From Alphaproteobacteria bacterium (GTDB taxonomy: Bacteria > Pseudomonadota > Alphaproteobacteria > Micropepsales > Micropepsaceae), in the NCBI GenBank assembly GCA_017983635.1, contig JAGOBA010000012.1:62001-126000 (forward strand): a stretch of 64,000 nucleotides of DNA, in the 5' to 3' direction. A program made the translations under genes and the position numbers. The notes beneath the pieces are model-generated. The model had not been told where the DNA came from. It saw only the letters and a list, made by a program, of their open reading frames with translations, and did not search any database. Below, piece by piece: positions 54,372-62,952 of the stretch. Positions within the stretch are counted from its first letter, which is position 1; each line of letters starts with the position of its first letter.

Positions 54372-54444
54372 CTGGGAGCGCCGGCTTCCAGCCGGCATTT
54401 CTTCTTCACTTCGGAAAGAGCCGGCAAGATGCCGGCGCTCCCAG
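54372..54444. repeat. Palindromic repeat after pqqE
   Basis: A perfect 14-bp outer stem (54372-54385 CTGGGAGCGCCGGC with 54431-54444 GCCGGCGCTCCCAG), with further GCCGGC copies inside. The 73-base hairpin lies between the convergent pqqE and MDR dehydrogenase genes and would form in RNA from either strand. Likely a bidirectional terminator or small repeat element. Confidence 0.85.
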
Positions 54445-54446
54445 AA

Positions 54447-55460
54447 TTACGCCGTCAAATCCACCACAATCTTCCCAAAATGTCCCTGCCCCATCATGCA
54501 GGTGAACGCTTCCTTCGCTTCGCCGAACGCAAACGTCTTGTGCACCACCGGTTTGATCTTGTGCAACGCCATTGCCTTGCACATCGCCTCGAACTGATCG
54601 CGCGAGCCGACCGTGATGCCCTTCACCTTTGCGTTCGGCCCCATGATGTGGCGGATCTGCAAATCCTTCACCGGCCCCGCGAGCACGCCGATGATCGACA
54701 CATGCCCGCCGATCCGGATCGACATCAAGCTTTGTTCCAGCGTCCCCGCGCCGCCGACCTCAACCACGTGATCCGCGCCGCGCCCGCCCGTGATCTCGCG
54801 CACCGCCTTCGACCACTCCGGCGTCTTCTTGTAGTTCACCAGATGATCGGCCCCCATCGCCTTCGCCCGCGCGAGCTTCTCGTCCGACGACGAGGTCACG
54901 ATCACCTCCGCCCCCGCCGCTTTCGCAAACTGCAGCGCAAAGATCGAAACGCCACCGGTGCCCTGCACGACCACGGTCTCGCCAGCCTTCAACCCGCCCT
55001 CGACAATCAGAGAGCGCCACGCCGTCAACCCCGCGCACGAGAGCGTCGCCGCCTCCGCATCGCTCATATGGGCCGGCACCTTCGACACACCCTGCTCCGA
55101 CAGGAGCATATAGTCCCGCCACACCCCATCGAGCGAACCGCCCAGCGCAGTGCCGAGCCCCGCCATCGTCGGCTCACCCGAAAGCCAGCCCTGAAAGAAC
55201 ATCGTCGCGACGCGGTCGCCGACCTTCACGCGCGTGACACCCGCACCAACGGCCGCGACCTCACCGCACGCATCCGACAGCGGCACCAGCGGCAACTTGT
55301 ACGCCGCACCAAACCCGCCCAACACCGTCGCCAAATCACGAAAGTTCAGCGACGCGGCCTTGAGCTTCACCAACACTTGGCCCACGCCCGGCTCCGGCGT
55401 CGCCCGTTCCGCCACGCGCAGGTTATCGATCCCGTATTGCGGGATCTCAACGACTTTCAT
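54447..55460 (-). CDS. MDR-family alcohol dehydrogenase/quinone oxidoreductase
   Basis: A 337-residue medium-chain dehydrogenase. The N-terminal GroES-like part has LNFRDLATVLGG and LSDACGEVAAVGAGVTRVKVGD. The nucleotide-binding motif GTGGVSIFALQFAKAAGAEV follows near residue 175. The four-cysteine structural-zinc loop is absent, which fits the quinone oxidoreductase/enoyl reductase branch better than zinc alcohol dehydrogenases. It is the last gene of a six-gene operon. Confidence 0.9.
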   Translation of the reverse strand: MKVVEIPQYGIDNLRVAERATPEPGVGQVLVKLKAASLNFRDLATVLGGFGAAYKLPLVPLSDACGEVAAVGAGVTRVKVGDRVATMFFQGWLSGEPTMAGLGTALGGSLDGVWRDYMLLSEQGVSKVPAHMSDAEAATLSCAGLTAWRSLIVEGGLKAGETVVVQGTGGVSIFALQFAKAAGAEVIVTSSSDEKLARAKAMGADHLVNYKKTPEWSKAVREITGGRGADHVVEVGGAGTLEQSLMSIRIGGHVSIIGVLAGPVKDLQIRHIMGPNAKVKGITVGSRDQFEAMCKAMALHKIKPVVHKTFAFGEAKEAFTCMMGQGHFGKIVVDLTA

Positions 55461-55481
55461 GAGAACTCTCCGATGTGAAAA

Positions 55482-56021
55482 CTATTCGGCCGCGCGACGA
55501 AACTCGCTCGCCTTGTGAATCTGAATCGACTTCGGCGGTTTCGAGTGCGGCACCTCGTTCGACGTCACCGCCCTCAGCGCCTCATCTTTGTCGGCTTTTG
55601 TGAACTGGCCCGTCGTCACGCAGTACTCGACCATCGTCCCGTTCGGATCGGTCGTATAGACCGAGTGGCACCAATTGTGGTCGATCTCCATCACGTCGTG
55701 CCCGCCAGCGAGCCACATGTCGCGCTTGGCCGCCAAATGCTCCATCGTTGGCGAATAAAACGAGATGTGGTTCACCCATTGCGGCAACCCGGCGGCCTTC
55801 GACAGCGCCGTCTCGAACGGCTTGTCGTACTGCTCGCCATGCAGCTCCCAGAACGCAATGAAGCGATCCGGCTCGATCTCGTAGAAGAAATGCTTTGCCC
55901 AACCGCCGCCCGGCGTCGGCCCGACCTCGACCTTCTTCAGATCGAATCCCATGACCTCGCGATAGAAATGATCGATCGCCTTCATGTTGCGCGTGGCGAG
56001 CGCGAGATGATGATAACCCAT
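55482..56021 (-). CDS. VOC-family (glyoxalase/dioxygenase) protein
   Basis: 179 residues from the ATG at 56021 (MGYHHLALATRNMKAIDHF). A vicinal oxygen chelate fold, one repeat unit plus extra. Probable metal ligands are His in HHLALAT and HISFYSP, and Glu in GTMVEYC. The family includes glyoxalase I, extradiol dioxygenases and fosfomycin resistance proteins; context of a catabolic operon suggests an enzyme. It ends with a basic tail (KSIQIHKASEFRRAAE). Confidence 0.88.
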   Translation of the reverse strand: MGYHHLALATRNMKAIDHFYREVMGFDLKKVEVGPTPGGGWAKHFFYEIEPDRFIAFWELHGEQYDKPFETALSKAAGLPQWVNHISFYSPTMEHLAAKRDMWLAGGHDVMEIDHNWCHSVYTTDPNGTMVEYCVTTGQFTKADKDEALRAVTSNEVPHSKPPKSIQIHKASEFRRAAE

Positions 56022-56052
56022 GGCCGTCTCCGGTTGCGTGATGGCCCCAAGG

Positions 56053-57276
56053 TTAGGCGACCGGCCGCTCCTCGTCCACCGCCTCGTCGCGAACCGGCAG
56101 AACGCCGCCGTCCCAAAGCCGCCCGAGCAGGTAAGACAACACCAGCGCCACCGCACTGAACCCCACCATCAAGAAGTAGCCGTGGCTTCCCACCGTCGCA
56201 AACAGTGCGCCGGACCCGTACTGTCCGATTGAAAAGAATACACCCGTCATCACCGCGAAAAGCACACTCTGCGCCGTTCCCACGAGATGCGCCGGTGTCG
56301 CACGCTGAATGAAATGCATCGTGCCGAGGTGCACAGCGCAGAACGTCCCTGCATGCAGCAACTGCGCCAAGAGCACGACCCACAGCGCCGGTGACAGCGC
56401 GAGCAGCGTCCACCGGACGATCCCCGCCGCCGCTCCCAGCATCATAAGGTTCGCCACGCCGACGCGCCGCACCACACGCGCCGAAAACATCAGCACCGCG
56501 ATCTCCGCGATCACGCCCAAGGCCCACAGCGCCCCAATCAGGTCGGCGCTATGCCCGAGCTTCTGCCAGTTCAGCGTTCCAAACCCGTAGTAGAAGGTGT
56601 GCGACGCCTGCGCGATTCCCGCCGCGCAAACCAGCAAGACGAACAACGGCTGACGCGCCAGCTGCCACGCGTCCCGCCCGACCGAGCGCACACCGGCTCG
56701 GACCTCCGGCCGCTCGTCCCGCGGCAACGCAAAGCCGCCCACGACCGCGAACGCGGCCGAACCGATCAAGATCGGCAAGAACGCATCGATGCCATAGACC
56801 GCGATCGCCGCGCCGCCCGCAAAGTTCATGACAACGAAAGCGGCCGATCCCCAAAGCCGAACCCGCCCATAGTCGAACCCGCGCGATGTCGCCGCCGAAA
56901 CGGTCATACCCTCCATCAAGGGCCCGATCGCGGAGAACGCCGCACTCGCGATCAGCGAAAACGCGACGACAAAAACCGCGCCCTCAAACGTCGCATAACC
57001 CGCATAACAAGCGCACGCGATCGCCATCAACCCGATCATAAACAACCGCCGTGCATGAAACGCATCCGATGCCACACCCAAGAGTGGCCCGGTGACAACG
57101 CGAATCACGTTCATGGAGGCCAGCAACAACCCCGACGCATACGGATCGAACCCCACGCTCTTCAGCCAAACCGTGAAGAACATCACGTGGATGCCGTTCA
57201 GAAAGTTCAACCCAACAAAGAACGGCACGAACCGCACCGCATCCGGATGCAGCCGCCCCCGCAAATATGAGATCAT
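56053..57276 (-). CDS. MFS transporter (HcaT/PPP-like)
   Basis: A 407-residue 12-helix transporter. RFVPFFVGLNFLNGIHVMFFTVWLKS and VIRVVTGPLLGVASDAFHARR are typical of the MFS_1-like group that includes the phenylpropionate permease HcaT. Placed three bases after the hypothetical gene and before a VOC protein gene, it probably imports the compound metabolised by this operon. Confidence 0.85.
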   Translation of the reverse strand: MISYLRGRLHPDAVRFVPFFVGLNFLNGIHVMFFTVWLKSVGFDPYASGLLLASMNVIRVVTGPLLGVASDAFHARRLFMIGLMAIACACYAGYATFEGAVFVVAFSLIASAAFSAIGPLMEGMTVSAATSRGFDYGRVRLWGSAAFVVMNFAGGAAIAVYGIDAFLPILIGSAAFAVVGGFALPRDERPEVRAGVRSVGRDAWQLARQPLFVLLVCAAGIAQASHTFYYGFGTLNWQKLGHSADLIGALWALGVIAEIAVLMFSARVVRRVGVANLMMLGAAAGIVRWTLLALSPALWVVLLAQLLHAGTFCAVHLGTMHFIQRATPAHLVGTAQSVLFAVMTGVFFSIGQYGSGALFATVGSHGYFLMVGFSAVALVLSYLLGRLWDGGVLPVRDEAVDEERPVA

Positions 57277-57279
57277 TGG

Positions 57280-57714
57280 TTACATCGCCGGCAGATGTAC
57301 CTGCCGAGCCGCCGCCGCCTCGCTCAAAAACCGCAAGATCCGCAGCTCTAACGCCCTATCACCCACGCTCTCCGCATGCGCCTGCAACTCAATCAGCAAG
57401 CGCTTCAGCTCGCCGTTCGCCCGATCGAGTCCGGCAACGGTCAGGTCCTCGTCCCGCATCCCGACGACAGCGCGCAACTTCACACCAAGCTCGCCACCCA
57501 CACTCTTCGCCGCATCGCCGAACAGTGCCCGCATCACGCGGTTCTCCCGCGCGCGGATGTCGGCCGCCCGGTCGAATTCCTGAGCCGTCATCAAAAGCAG
57601 CACGGCCAACGTCGTCGCCGAGCCCTGCCCATAGCCCGGCGGCAGCGCAGGACCCATCTCCATCGCGATCTTCGCGAAGGCATCATTCAACACGAGTTCC
57701 GGTGTCGGTTTCAT
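57280..57714 (-). CDS. Hypothetical protein, operon partner of phosphotransferase
   Basis: A 144-residue soluble protein from the ATG at 57714 (MKPTPELVLNDAFAKIAMEM), one base after the phosphotransferase stop. Mostly helical, with conserved-looking GQGSATTLAVLLLMTAQEFDRAADIRARENR. No domain recognised. It ends 3 bases before the MFS gene. The tight spacing makes it a likely functional partner of the phosphotransferase. Confidence 0.75.
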   Translation of the reverse strand: MKPTPELVLNDAFAKIAMEMGPALPPGYGQGSATTLAVLLLMTAQEFDRAADIRARENRVMRALFGDAAKSVGGELGVKLRAVVGMRDEDLTVAGLDRANGELKRLLIELQAHAESVGDRALELRILRFLSEAAAARQVHLPAM

Positions 57715-57715
57715 C

Positions 57716-58744
57716 TCAAGCCGCCTCCCGCGCCGCAAGCAACATGTCAGCCAGCCGCTTGCTGTGAAACGGCAGGCAATAGAGGCCGGAAAACGCCATC
57801 ACCGGATCGGTGTTGGTCCCAGCCTGAAACTCCTTCGCCGACGAAATCCAAATCGCAGCCCCCTTGAACGACGCAAACATCGACCACCACGCGAGCGCCT
57901 TTGCATCGGCCTTCAAACCACTCGCCTGCTCCCAGACGGCAATCGCGGCCTCCCGCGAGAGCATGCCGCCAGGATGCGCCCTATCGCTCGACCACAGGGG
58001 ATCGAGCGCCCACGCCAAATCCTCCAGCGGATCGCCTATATGCGCCATCTCCCAGTCCAGGATCGCGCGGATCATGCCCGTGCCGTCGAACAAGAAATTC
58101 CCGGTCCGATAATCGCCATGCACGACGGACACCTTCTGCGCCGGCGGCGGCGGGTTGCGCCGCATCCAGCGGATCGCCGCACGCACGATCGGTTGGGGCT
58201 CAAGCTCGTCTTCGTCGACAACCTTCTCCCACTTCGCAAGTTCCAGCTTCCATGCCTCGTCCGCCTTTGCCGCCGGAACCTGCTTCGCCAAATCGGATGT
58301 CGCCACGTCGCGCTTGGCGATGTGCCCCAAGATGGAAAAGAACTGCTCGCCGATTTTCTGCCGATGCGGACCGTAAGGATCCGCCGCCAGGATAGATCCG
58401 GCCGTGCAGCCCTCGACCTCTTCCATCACGAAGAACGGCCGCTCCAACCACTCCAGGTCGCGCTCCAAGAACAACGCACGCGGCACCGGCACGGCAGAGT
58501 CCATGTATGACCGATACGCCGCAAACTCGACCTCCCGCTCCGTCTCGATCAAGGTCGAGATAGGATCGCGCCGGAAGATCAGACCGCGCTCGCCACCGCG
58601 CTCCGCATTAATGCGCACGCGAAACGTCTCGCGGCTCGCCCCGCCGTGAATACGCGAGAGCGCAACCACCGACACCCGCCCCGCCTCCGGCATCCGGTGC
58701 GCAAGATAGCGAACGATGCGTTGCTCCAAATCTTGGCTCATCAC
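57716..58744 (-). CDS. APH-family phosphotransferase
   Basis: A 342-residue kinase-like protein of the aminoglycoside phosphotransferase (APH) family, in the ACAD10/11 N-terminal branch. The catalytic loop is VVHGDYRTGNFLFDG, followed by AILDWEMAHIGDPLEDLAWAL (metal Asp). Relatives phosphorylate hydroxylated acyl-CoA for beta-oxidation, but the substrate here is unknown. Four-base overlap (ATGA) with the upstream gene. Confidence 0.88.
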   Translation of the reverse strand: MMSQDLEQRIVRYLAHRMPEAGRVSVVALSRIHGGASRETFRVRINAERGGERGLIFRRDPISTLIETEREVEFAAYRSYMDSAVPVPRALFLERDLEWLERPFFVMEEVEGCTAGSILAADPYGPHRQKIGEQFFSILGHIAKRDVATSDLAKQVPAAKADEAWKLELAKWEKVVDEDELEPQPIVRAAIRWMRRNPPPPAQKVSVVHGDYRTGNFLFDGTGMIRAILDWEMAHIGDPLEDLAWALDPLWSSDRAHPGGMLSREAAIAVWEQASGLKADAKALAWWSMFASFKGAAIWISSAKEFQAGTNTDPVMAFSGLYCLPFHSKRLADMLLAAREAA

Positions 58745-59841
58745 TTCGCTCCATCCAGCAACGCCATGAACCCGCTTGGCCCGTGCGGCCCGATGATCAA
58801 CTGCTCAAGCACGCCGTGTCCCCCTCGCACGAGCCCGTTCGGGCCGGTCAGCACCGCGTGCGAAAACGCCTGCACATGCAGGTAGTGGAACTCGCTCTCA
58901 TTCACCTTCGCGGTTTCGATGACGTCGTACCCAACCGCCAACTCGCCGCGATAACGCCCATGACCCCATTCCGGGTGCGTGTAGCCAAGCCCGCTCATGT
59001 AGAAATTCCACTGCGGCTTCAACTCGATGCGATACTCAAGCCCCTCTGCATCGCGCATCGCAATCGCAGCTGCCTTCGCGTGCCGTGTCCCCGAATTGAA
59101 CGCAACCTCGGACGAGCACGACGCCATATGCGCGACCGCCCCCTCGCCCGTCACCGCCATCACCGCATGCGTGTTCCACGGCTTGCCCTCGCCGTCCGCA
59201 TTGTTGTGATAGAGCGTAATCCGATCCTCGAAGTTCATCGGCGCCCACAGCCAATAGAACTGCGGCGACCGCGGCGGCGCGACACCTTGCGAGTCCTGTG
59301 CCCCCACGGGCCGAATACCCCACGACCGGTCGCGCGTGCCGAGGAAGCCGGCAACATCGATCCGTCGCCCCTGCACCTCGACCCATCCCTCGTAGGATCC
59401 GTTCTGCGTCAGCCGCGTATAGTCCATCACCACCCGCGGCCCTGCGCGGTACGTGAAGCGTGGCTCCTCGATGGCCGCCGCCCGCGCGCGGAACAAAACG
59501 TCGGCAGCAATCCCGTGCTCGTTCTTGTCCACCCGCACACGCAACGAGTGCAGCGGCTCCACGACATCTACGCGCAACGGTCCAACACGCGTATCCATCC
59601 GCTCCATGCCGAGCACGCGCGAGGCCCGCAGGTTGTGCTGCACCCCATCCACCACAACGCAAAACGCCCCGTCCATGACGTTCAGCGCCGGATAAACGCC
59701 AAGCGCGACGGCAAAGAACACCGCCCCGTCCGGCGCATAACCGTTGAAGAAGTAGCGGTCGTAAAAGTTCCGGTCCGTGCCCGTATAGGCAATCGGCTCC
59801 GCCGTTTGATGCACGGGATAATCGTCGGCCTTCGTGAGCAT
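58741..59841 (-). CDS. Hypothetical protein, possibly lipocalin-like
   Basis: A 366-residue soluble protein, first gene of the operon, with no signal peptide. A mainly beta-strand sequence, with YFFNGYAPDGAVFFAVALGVYPALN, RDRSWGIRPVG and FYWLWAPMNFEDRITLYH. The last motif resembles AttH/CrtC lipocalin-like hydratases (DRSWG...W), but similarity is loose. It overlaps the phosphotransferase gene by four bases, so they probably act on the same compound. No certain function. Confidence 0.7.
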   Translation of the reverse strand: MLTKADDYPVHQTAEPIAYTGTDRNFYDRYFFNGYAPDGAVFFAVALGVYPALNVMDGAFCVVVDGVQHNLRASRVLGMERMDTRVGPLRVDVVEPLHSLRVRVDKNEHGIAADVLFRARAAAIEEPRFTYRAGPRVVMDYTRLTQNGSYEGWVEVQGRRIDVAGFLGTRDRSWGIRPVGAQDSQGVAPPRSPQFYWLWAPMNFEDRITLYHNNADGEGKPWNTHAVMAVTGEGAVAHMASCSSEVAFNSGTRHAKAAAIAMRDAEGLEYRIELKPQWNFYMSGLGYTHPEWGHGRYRGELAVGYDVIETAKVNESEFHYLHVQAFSHAVLTGPNGLVRGGHGVLEQLIIGPHGPSGFMALLDGAK

Positions 59842-59991
59842 GCGCGGGGTCTTTTCAGAAATGGCGGGTTGCGCACCTTGGCGCGCCGCCGCCCTTCGTG
59901 CAATCAGTTGCCACAGCCTTCGACCCTCGATTCAAAGAATTTTTGTACAAGCAGCCACCACCGGCCTGGTCAAGTCCTAATGGAACCTCCG

Positions 59992-60366
59992 ATGCCCCGT
60001 TTTTGGCTGATCGCCGGCGCGCTGAACATGCTGCTCGCACTGATCGTAGCTGCCGCAGCCGGCCACCGGCTCGACGGCGAGTTCGTCCCCATCATCCGCG
60101 ATATCTTCGGCACCGCCCGCGAGATGCACTTTGTCCACGCGCTTGCGCTCATCGCAGTGGGCCTCGCGAGTGCCCGGTTCGGTCCAAGCCGTCTGCTCAA
60201 CTTTGCCGGATACGCCTTCCTCGCCGGCATCCTCTTCTTCTGCGGCGGCCTCTACCTAGGCCACGGCCCGCTCCCTGCCGTTCGCCCAATGATCCCGTTC
60301 GGCGGAGCGAGCTTCATGCTCGGTTGGATCTTGTTCGCGGCAGCGATGCTCAATCCAAGGCGCTAG
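59992..60366 (+). CDS. DUF423 family small membrane protein
   Basis: About 124 residues from the ATG at 59992 (an ATG four codons upstream is also possible). Four predicted membrane helices. MHFVHALALIAVGLA and FAGYAFLAGILFFCGGLYLGH match the YgdD/DUF423 family (four-helix membrane protein of unknown function). It is divergent from the six-gene operon; long antisense frames overlap it. Confidence 0.87.
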   Translation: MPRFWLIAGALNMLLALIVAAAAGHRLDGEFVPIIRDIFGTAREMHFVHALALIAVGLASARFGPSRLLNFAGYAFLAGILFFCGGLYLGHGPLPAVRPMIPFGGASFMLGWILFAAAMLNPRR

Positions 60367-60459
60367 CCCGCAGAACGGACGCTACGGCAGCGCGGCCCCT
60401 CGACAGACAGCCTCATTCGGCTACATCTAGCCCAACCGCTATTGAGCAAAGGACAGCCT

Positions 60460-61932
60460 ATGACCGAACGCGTCGCCGTCATCGGCGCGGGCATCGCAGG
60501 CCTCGGCACGGCGATGGCACTCGCTCGCCCAGGCCGCGAAATATTGGTGATCGATCGCGACCCGCCGCCACCGGCAAGCGTCGAGACCGCCTTCGACACG
60601 TGGGAGCGCAAGGGCGTCACCCAACTGCGCCACAGCCACGTCTTCCTGGGCTGCCTCGTCACCTTGATCCGCGAGAAGCATCCGCGCCTGCACGCGATGC
60701 TACGTGAGGCCGGCGCGCGCGAAATCGGTTTCGAGGAAAGCCTGCCGCTGCGCCTGCGCGATCTTTACACGCCCGAAGAAGAGGACCGCGACCTCGCTTT
60801 CCTATTTTCCCGCCGGACGACGCTGGAGCATGTGATGCGCGCCTACGTCGAGACGCTTGGCGGCGTCCGTTTCATCACCGGCGCAATCGTCCGCACTCTA
60901 ACGCTCGATCGCGCCCAGCCGACGCCCATGATAACGGGCCTCGTCATCGAGCGCGAGGGTAGCGCGCCCGAAGTAGTCGCCGCCGATATCGTAATCGACG
61001 CCTCCGGCCGGACGACAATCATCATCGACTGGCTGCGCGAGAACGCCATCGTCATCGAGGAAGAAAAAAGCCCCGCCGGCATTCTCTACTTCACCCGCCA
61101 CTATCGCCTGCGCGAAGGCCAAGACGAACCGCCGCGCGACATGATCCCAGGGGCCGGCGACCTCGGCTACATCAAGTACGGCGTCTTCGCCGCCGATAAT
61201 CGGCACTTCTCGATCACGCTCGCGGTGCCCGAGATCGAAAGCGAACTGCGCGTCGCAACCGTAAAGCCCGAGACCTTCGACACCATCTGCCGCCAGATCC
61301 CCGGCATAGCACGCTGGATCGATCCGGCGCGCGCTGAACCCGTTACGAAGGTCTTCGGCATGGGCAACCTGCACAATGTCTGGCGCCATTTCGTGAAAGA
61401 CAGCGAGCCGGTCGCGCTAAACTTCTTTGCGGTCGGCGACGCGGCGTTGCGAACGAATCCGCTCTACGGCCGCGGCTGTTCGTCCGCGGTGATGCACGCG
61501 CACATTCTGGGTGAGGTTCTGGAAGGCTCGCCCGATGCGCGCGAGCGTGCCTTGGCGTTCGACAAGCGCACCAAGCGCGAGCTGCGCCCGTTCTGGGACG
61601 CGATCATGAAGCAAGATCTGGGCGCCATCCGGCGCGCAAGAAACGAGCAGGACCCCGCCTACAAGCCCCGCCTCAAAGCCCGCCTGATCAAAAGCTTTGC
61701 CGAGGACGCCGTTGGCCCCGCCACACGGAGCAACCTCGGCGTCTACCGTGCAATCATGCGCGGCTTCCACATGCTGGCAACACCCACCGCCTGGCTAACG
61801 CAGCCCACCATCGTGGCGCGTGTGCTTGCAATGTGGCTCACGCCCAAGCGCCGCAAACTATCGCTCTACCCGCCGAAACTCGGACCAGAGCGCGCCGAGA
61901 TGCTGGCCGCATTGGGTCTTAATGGCGCTTGA
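60460..61932 (+). CDS. FAD-dependent oxidoreductase (monooxygenase-like)
   Basis: 490 residues from the ATG at 60460, with AAAGGA just upstream. The FAD-binding GxGxxG is VAVIGAGIAGLGTAMALA (residues 5-22), and FFAVGDAALRTNPLYGRGC is the second FAD motif (GDA) at about 325. This is the flavin monooxygenase/geranylgeranyl reductase/tryptophan halogenase superfamily; no halogenase WxWxIP motif was seen. The next gene, an epoxide hydrolase, follows after 51 bases, suggesting oxidation followed by hydrolysis of a substrate. Confidence 0.87.
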   Translation: MTERVAVIGAGIAGLGTAMALARPGREILVIDRDPPPPASVETAFDTWERKGVTQLRHSHVFLGCLVTLIREKHPRLHAMLREAGAREIGFEESLPLRLRDLYTPEEEDRDLAFLFSRRTTLEHVMRAYVETLGGVRFITGAIVRTLTLDRAQPTPMITGLVIEREGSAPEVVAADIVIDASGRTTIIIDWLRENAIVIEEEKSPAGILYFTRHYRLREGQDEPPRDMIPGAGDLGYIKYGVFAADNRHFSITLAVPEIESELRVATVKPETFDTICRQIPGIARWIDPARAEPVTKVFGMGNLHNVWRHFVKDSEPVALNFFAVGDAALRTNPLYGRGCSSAVMHAHILGEVLEGSPDARERALAFDKRTKRELRPFWDAIMKQDLGAIRRARNEQDPAYKPRLKARLIKSFAEDAVGPATRSNLGVYRAIMRGFHMLATPTAWLTQPTIVARVLAMWLTPKRRKLSLYPPKLGPERAEMLAALGLNGA

Positions 61933-61983
61933 CCGCTAAGCCTCGCACTGCTCCGCTGCACCGAACGGATATTTGAGAGAAGC

Positions 61984-62949
61984 ATGATGTCGATCAACTG
62001 GAACACACCGCGCTACGTCGAAACGAACGGCATCCGTATGGCGGTTTACGAGCAGGGCGGCGGCATGCCTGTCGTGCTGTGTCACGGCTTTCCCGAACTA
62101 GCATATTCGTGGCGCCATCAAATGCCGGCGATCGCAAACGCCGGCTTCCATGCCATCGCGCCGGACCAACGCGGCTACGGCCACACCGATCGCCCCGAAC
62201 CGATTGCGTCGTACGACATTCACCACCTAACCGGTGACCTCGTCGGCATGCTCGACGCGATGAAGATCGAGAAGGCGGTCTTCGTCGGCCACGACTGGGG
62301 CGGCTTCGTCACCTGGCAGATGCCGCTCCTGCACCCGAACCGCGTCGCTGGTGTCATCGGCGTCAACACGCCGTTCATGCCGCGCGCGCCGATGGACCCG
62401 ATCGCCTTGATGCGCATGGCCTATGGCGAAGACATGTACATTGTCTTCTTCCAAAAGCCGGGCGTCGCCGACGCACTGCTCGGCCGCGATCCCGCGAAGA
62501 CGTTGCGCCTCTTCTATCGCAAGTCGGGAGTAACGCTCGAAGAGTTCGACAAGCGCCCACCCGAAGAAAAGAACTTCGCGCTCGCGCGCGCTTTCGACGT
62601 CGACGAGAGCCTGTGGCCCGGTCAGGTCCTACTCAAGCCGGAGGAACTCGACGTCTATCACGAGGCTTTCGCGCGCACCGGCTTCACCGGTGGCATCAAC
62701 TGGTACCGCAACTTCACCCGCAACTGGCAGACCACCGAAGGCGTCACGCAAAAGGTCAACGTCCCCTGCCTCATGGTGATGGCCGCGAACGACGTCGTCC
62801 TTCGCCCGTCGCTCGCCGACGGGATGGAGGCTTTCGTCCCCGATCTGGAAAAACACTTGATCGAAGACTGCGGCCACTGGACCCAAGCCGAGAAGCCGGA
62901 CGAGTTGAACCGCGTCATCACCGGCTGGCTCAAGCGTCGCTTCGGTTAA
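61984..62949 (+). CDS. Alpha/beta epoxide hydrolase
   Basis: A 321-residue alpha/beta hydrolase. HGFPELAYSWRHQ is the oxyanion-hole motif, VGHDWGGFVTWQ carries the Asp nucleophile, and LIEDCGHWTQAEKP supplies the catalytic His. Cap-domain tyrosines in RLFYRKSG and NWYRNF are those that activate the epoxide. Soluble microsomal-type epoxide hydrolase. Downstream of a flavin oxidoreductase that could make its substrate. It converges on the tannase gene. Confidence 0.92.
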   Translation: MMSINWNTPRYVETNGIRMAVYEQGGGMPVVLCHGFPELAYSWRHQMPAIANAGFHAIAPDQRGYGHTDRPEPIASYDIHHLTGDLVGMLDAMKIEKAVFVGHDWGGFVTWQMPLLHPNRVAGVIGVNTPFMPRAPMDPIALMRMAYGEDMYIVFFQKPGVADALLGRDPAKTLRLFYRKSGVTLEEFDKRPPEEKNFALARAFDVDESLWPGQVLLKPEELDVYHEAFARTGFTGGINWYRNFTRNWQTTEGVTQKVNVPCLMVMAANDVVLRPSLADGMEAFVPDLEKHLIEDCGHWTQAEKPDELNRVITGWLKRRFG

Positions 62950-62952
62950 GCG

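Noticed and set aside
54460-55478. A long plus-strand Arg/His-rich frame downstream of pqqE
   Set aside because: Antisense shadow of the MDR dehydrogenase gene; no domain and unnatural composition.
58783-60366. A 527-codon plus-strand frame over the lipocalin-like gene
   Set aside because: Only its end (from 59992) is real DUF423 sequence; the rest is Arg-rich antisense shadow.
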